A stretch of DNA of 45,708 nucleotides from an uncultured Schlesneria sp. (lineage in GTDB: Bacteria > Planctomycetota > Planctomycetia > Planctomycetales > Planctomycetaceae). Numbering within the stretch: the first letter of the stretch is position 1; each line of letters starts with the position of its first letter. Below are positions 45,601 to 45,708 of this stretch, in pieces. The DNA lies in contig CAIOKO010000174.1 of NCBI GenBank assembly GCA_903858935.1, positions 1 through 45,708 of the forward strand. Reading direction: 5' to 3'. The notes beneath the pieces are model-generated. The model saw nothing but the letters and a program-made list of their open reading frames with translations, had not been told where the DNA came from and made no database searches. Both the position numbers and the translations under genes were made by a program.

Positions 45601-45708
45601 AACTGAGACAATTCAACAAACCTTGATCTGTGCATAGGGCGGTAGGGAACTGACGATGATGAACAACGTAAAGCAGAGCGAGGAAGACTCCGCAGCAGCC
45701 GGAACGGA

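Overview
The window looks like chromosomal DNA from a planctomycete (order Planctomycetales is my best guess, inferred from gene content and not from a marker tree). The signs are: a Planctomycetes/Verrucomicrobia-type membrane dehydrogenase/cytochrome c protein; a tetrahydromethanopterin formyltransferase in an otherwise bacterial context; HpnE of the squalene route; Gfo/Idh/MocA oxidoreductases; a DUF6941-like protein; and many GTG/TTG starts at moderate GC content. I see no rRNA, tRNA, CRISPR array, transposase or phage gene.

Layout. 1-5.8 kb: a secreted di-heme cytochrome c peroxidase with its own terminator, then two divergently transcribed ABC-2 export modules (ATPase plus permease each). 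5.9-10.1 kb: a C1 pair on the minus strand (5-formyl-THF cyclo-ligase, then Ftr) and a divergent, shortened UvrA paralogue. 11-17.7 kb: a giant secreted protein fusing a neutral-ceramidase-like domain to a PVC-type dehydrogenase, HEAT-like repeats, a c-type heme domain and a carbohydrate-binding-like domain, overlapping by 4 nt with a serine hydrolase gene. 18.1-24.7 kb: a polysaccharide-precursor operon opened by a NusG/RfaH-like regulator, followed by a UDP-glucose epimerase-like SDR, a UDPGP-family uridylyltransferase fused to phosphomannose isomerase, UDP-glucose dehydrogenase and UDP-glucuronate decarboxylase. Together these would supply UDP-Gal, a UDP-sugar, Man-6-P, UDP-GlcA and UDP-Xyl. 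24.8-32 kb: a Gfo/Idh/MocA oxidoreductase with a PEP-hydrolase-family protein, malate dehydrogenase, HpnE, a glycine-rich DUF6941-like protein and a Tat-exported dimethylformamidase-beta-like protein. 32.1-33.2 kb: prfB with an intact programmed +1 frameshift. 33.4-40.6 kb: a five-gene minus-strand operon, in transcription order an Nramp-like transporter lacking the metal motifs, an SDR lacking the catalytic lysine, a fused E1 alpha-beta dehydrogenase, an E2 with two E3-binding domains, and a Gfo/Idh/MocA oxidoreductase. 41-44.4 kb: glgX and gap, the latter with a clear promoter and a perfect terminator. 44.4-45.7 kb: gene-free, with REP-like palindromes and an alternating A-B-A-B-A repeat block built on the palindrome TTGGCCAA.

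The best candidates for undescribed biology are the minus-strand 2-oxoacid-dehydrogenase operon with its degenerate transporter and SDR, the ceramidase/cytochrome fusion, the uridylyltransferase-PMI fusion, and the terminal repeat block. The assignments rest on reading motifs by eye; no database search was run.
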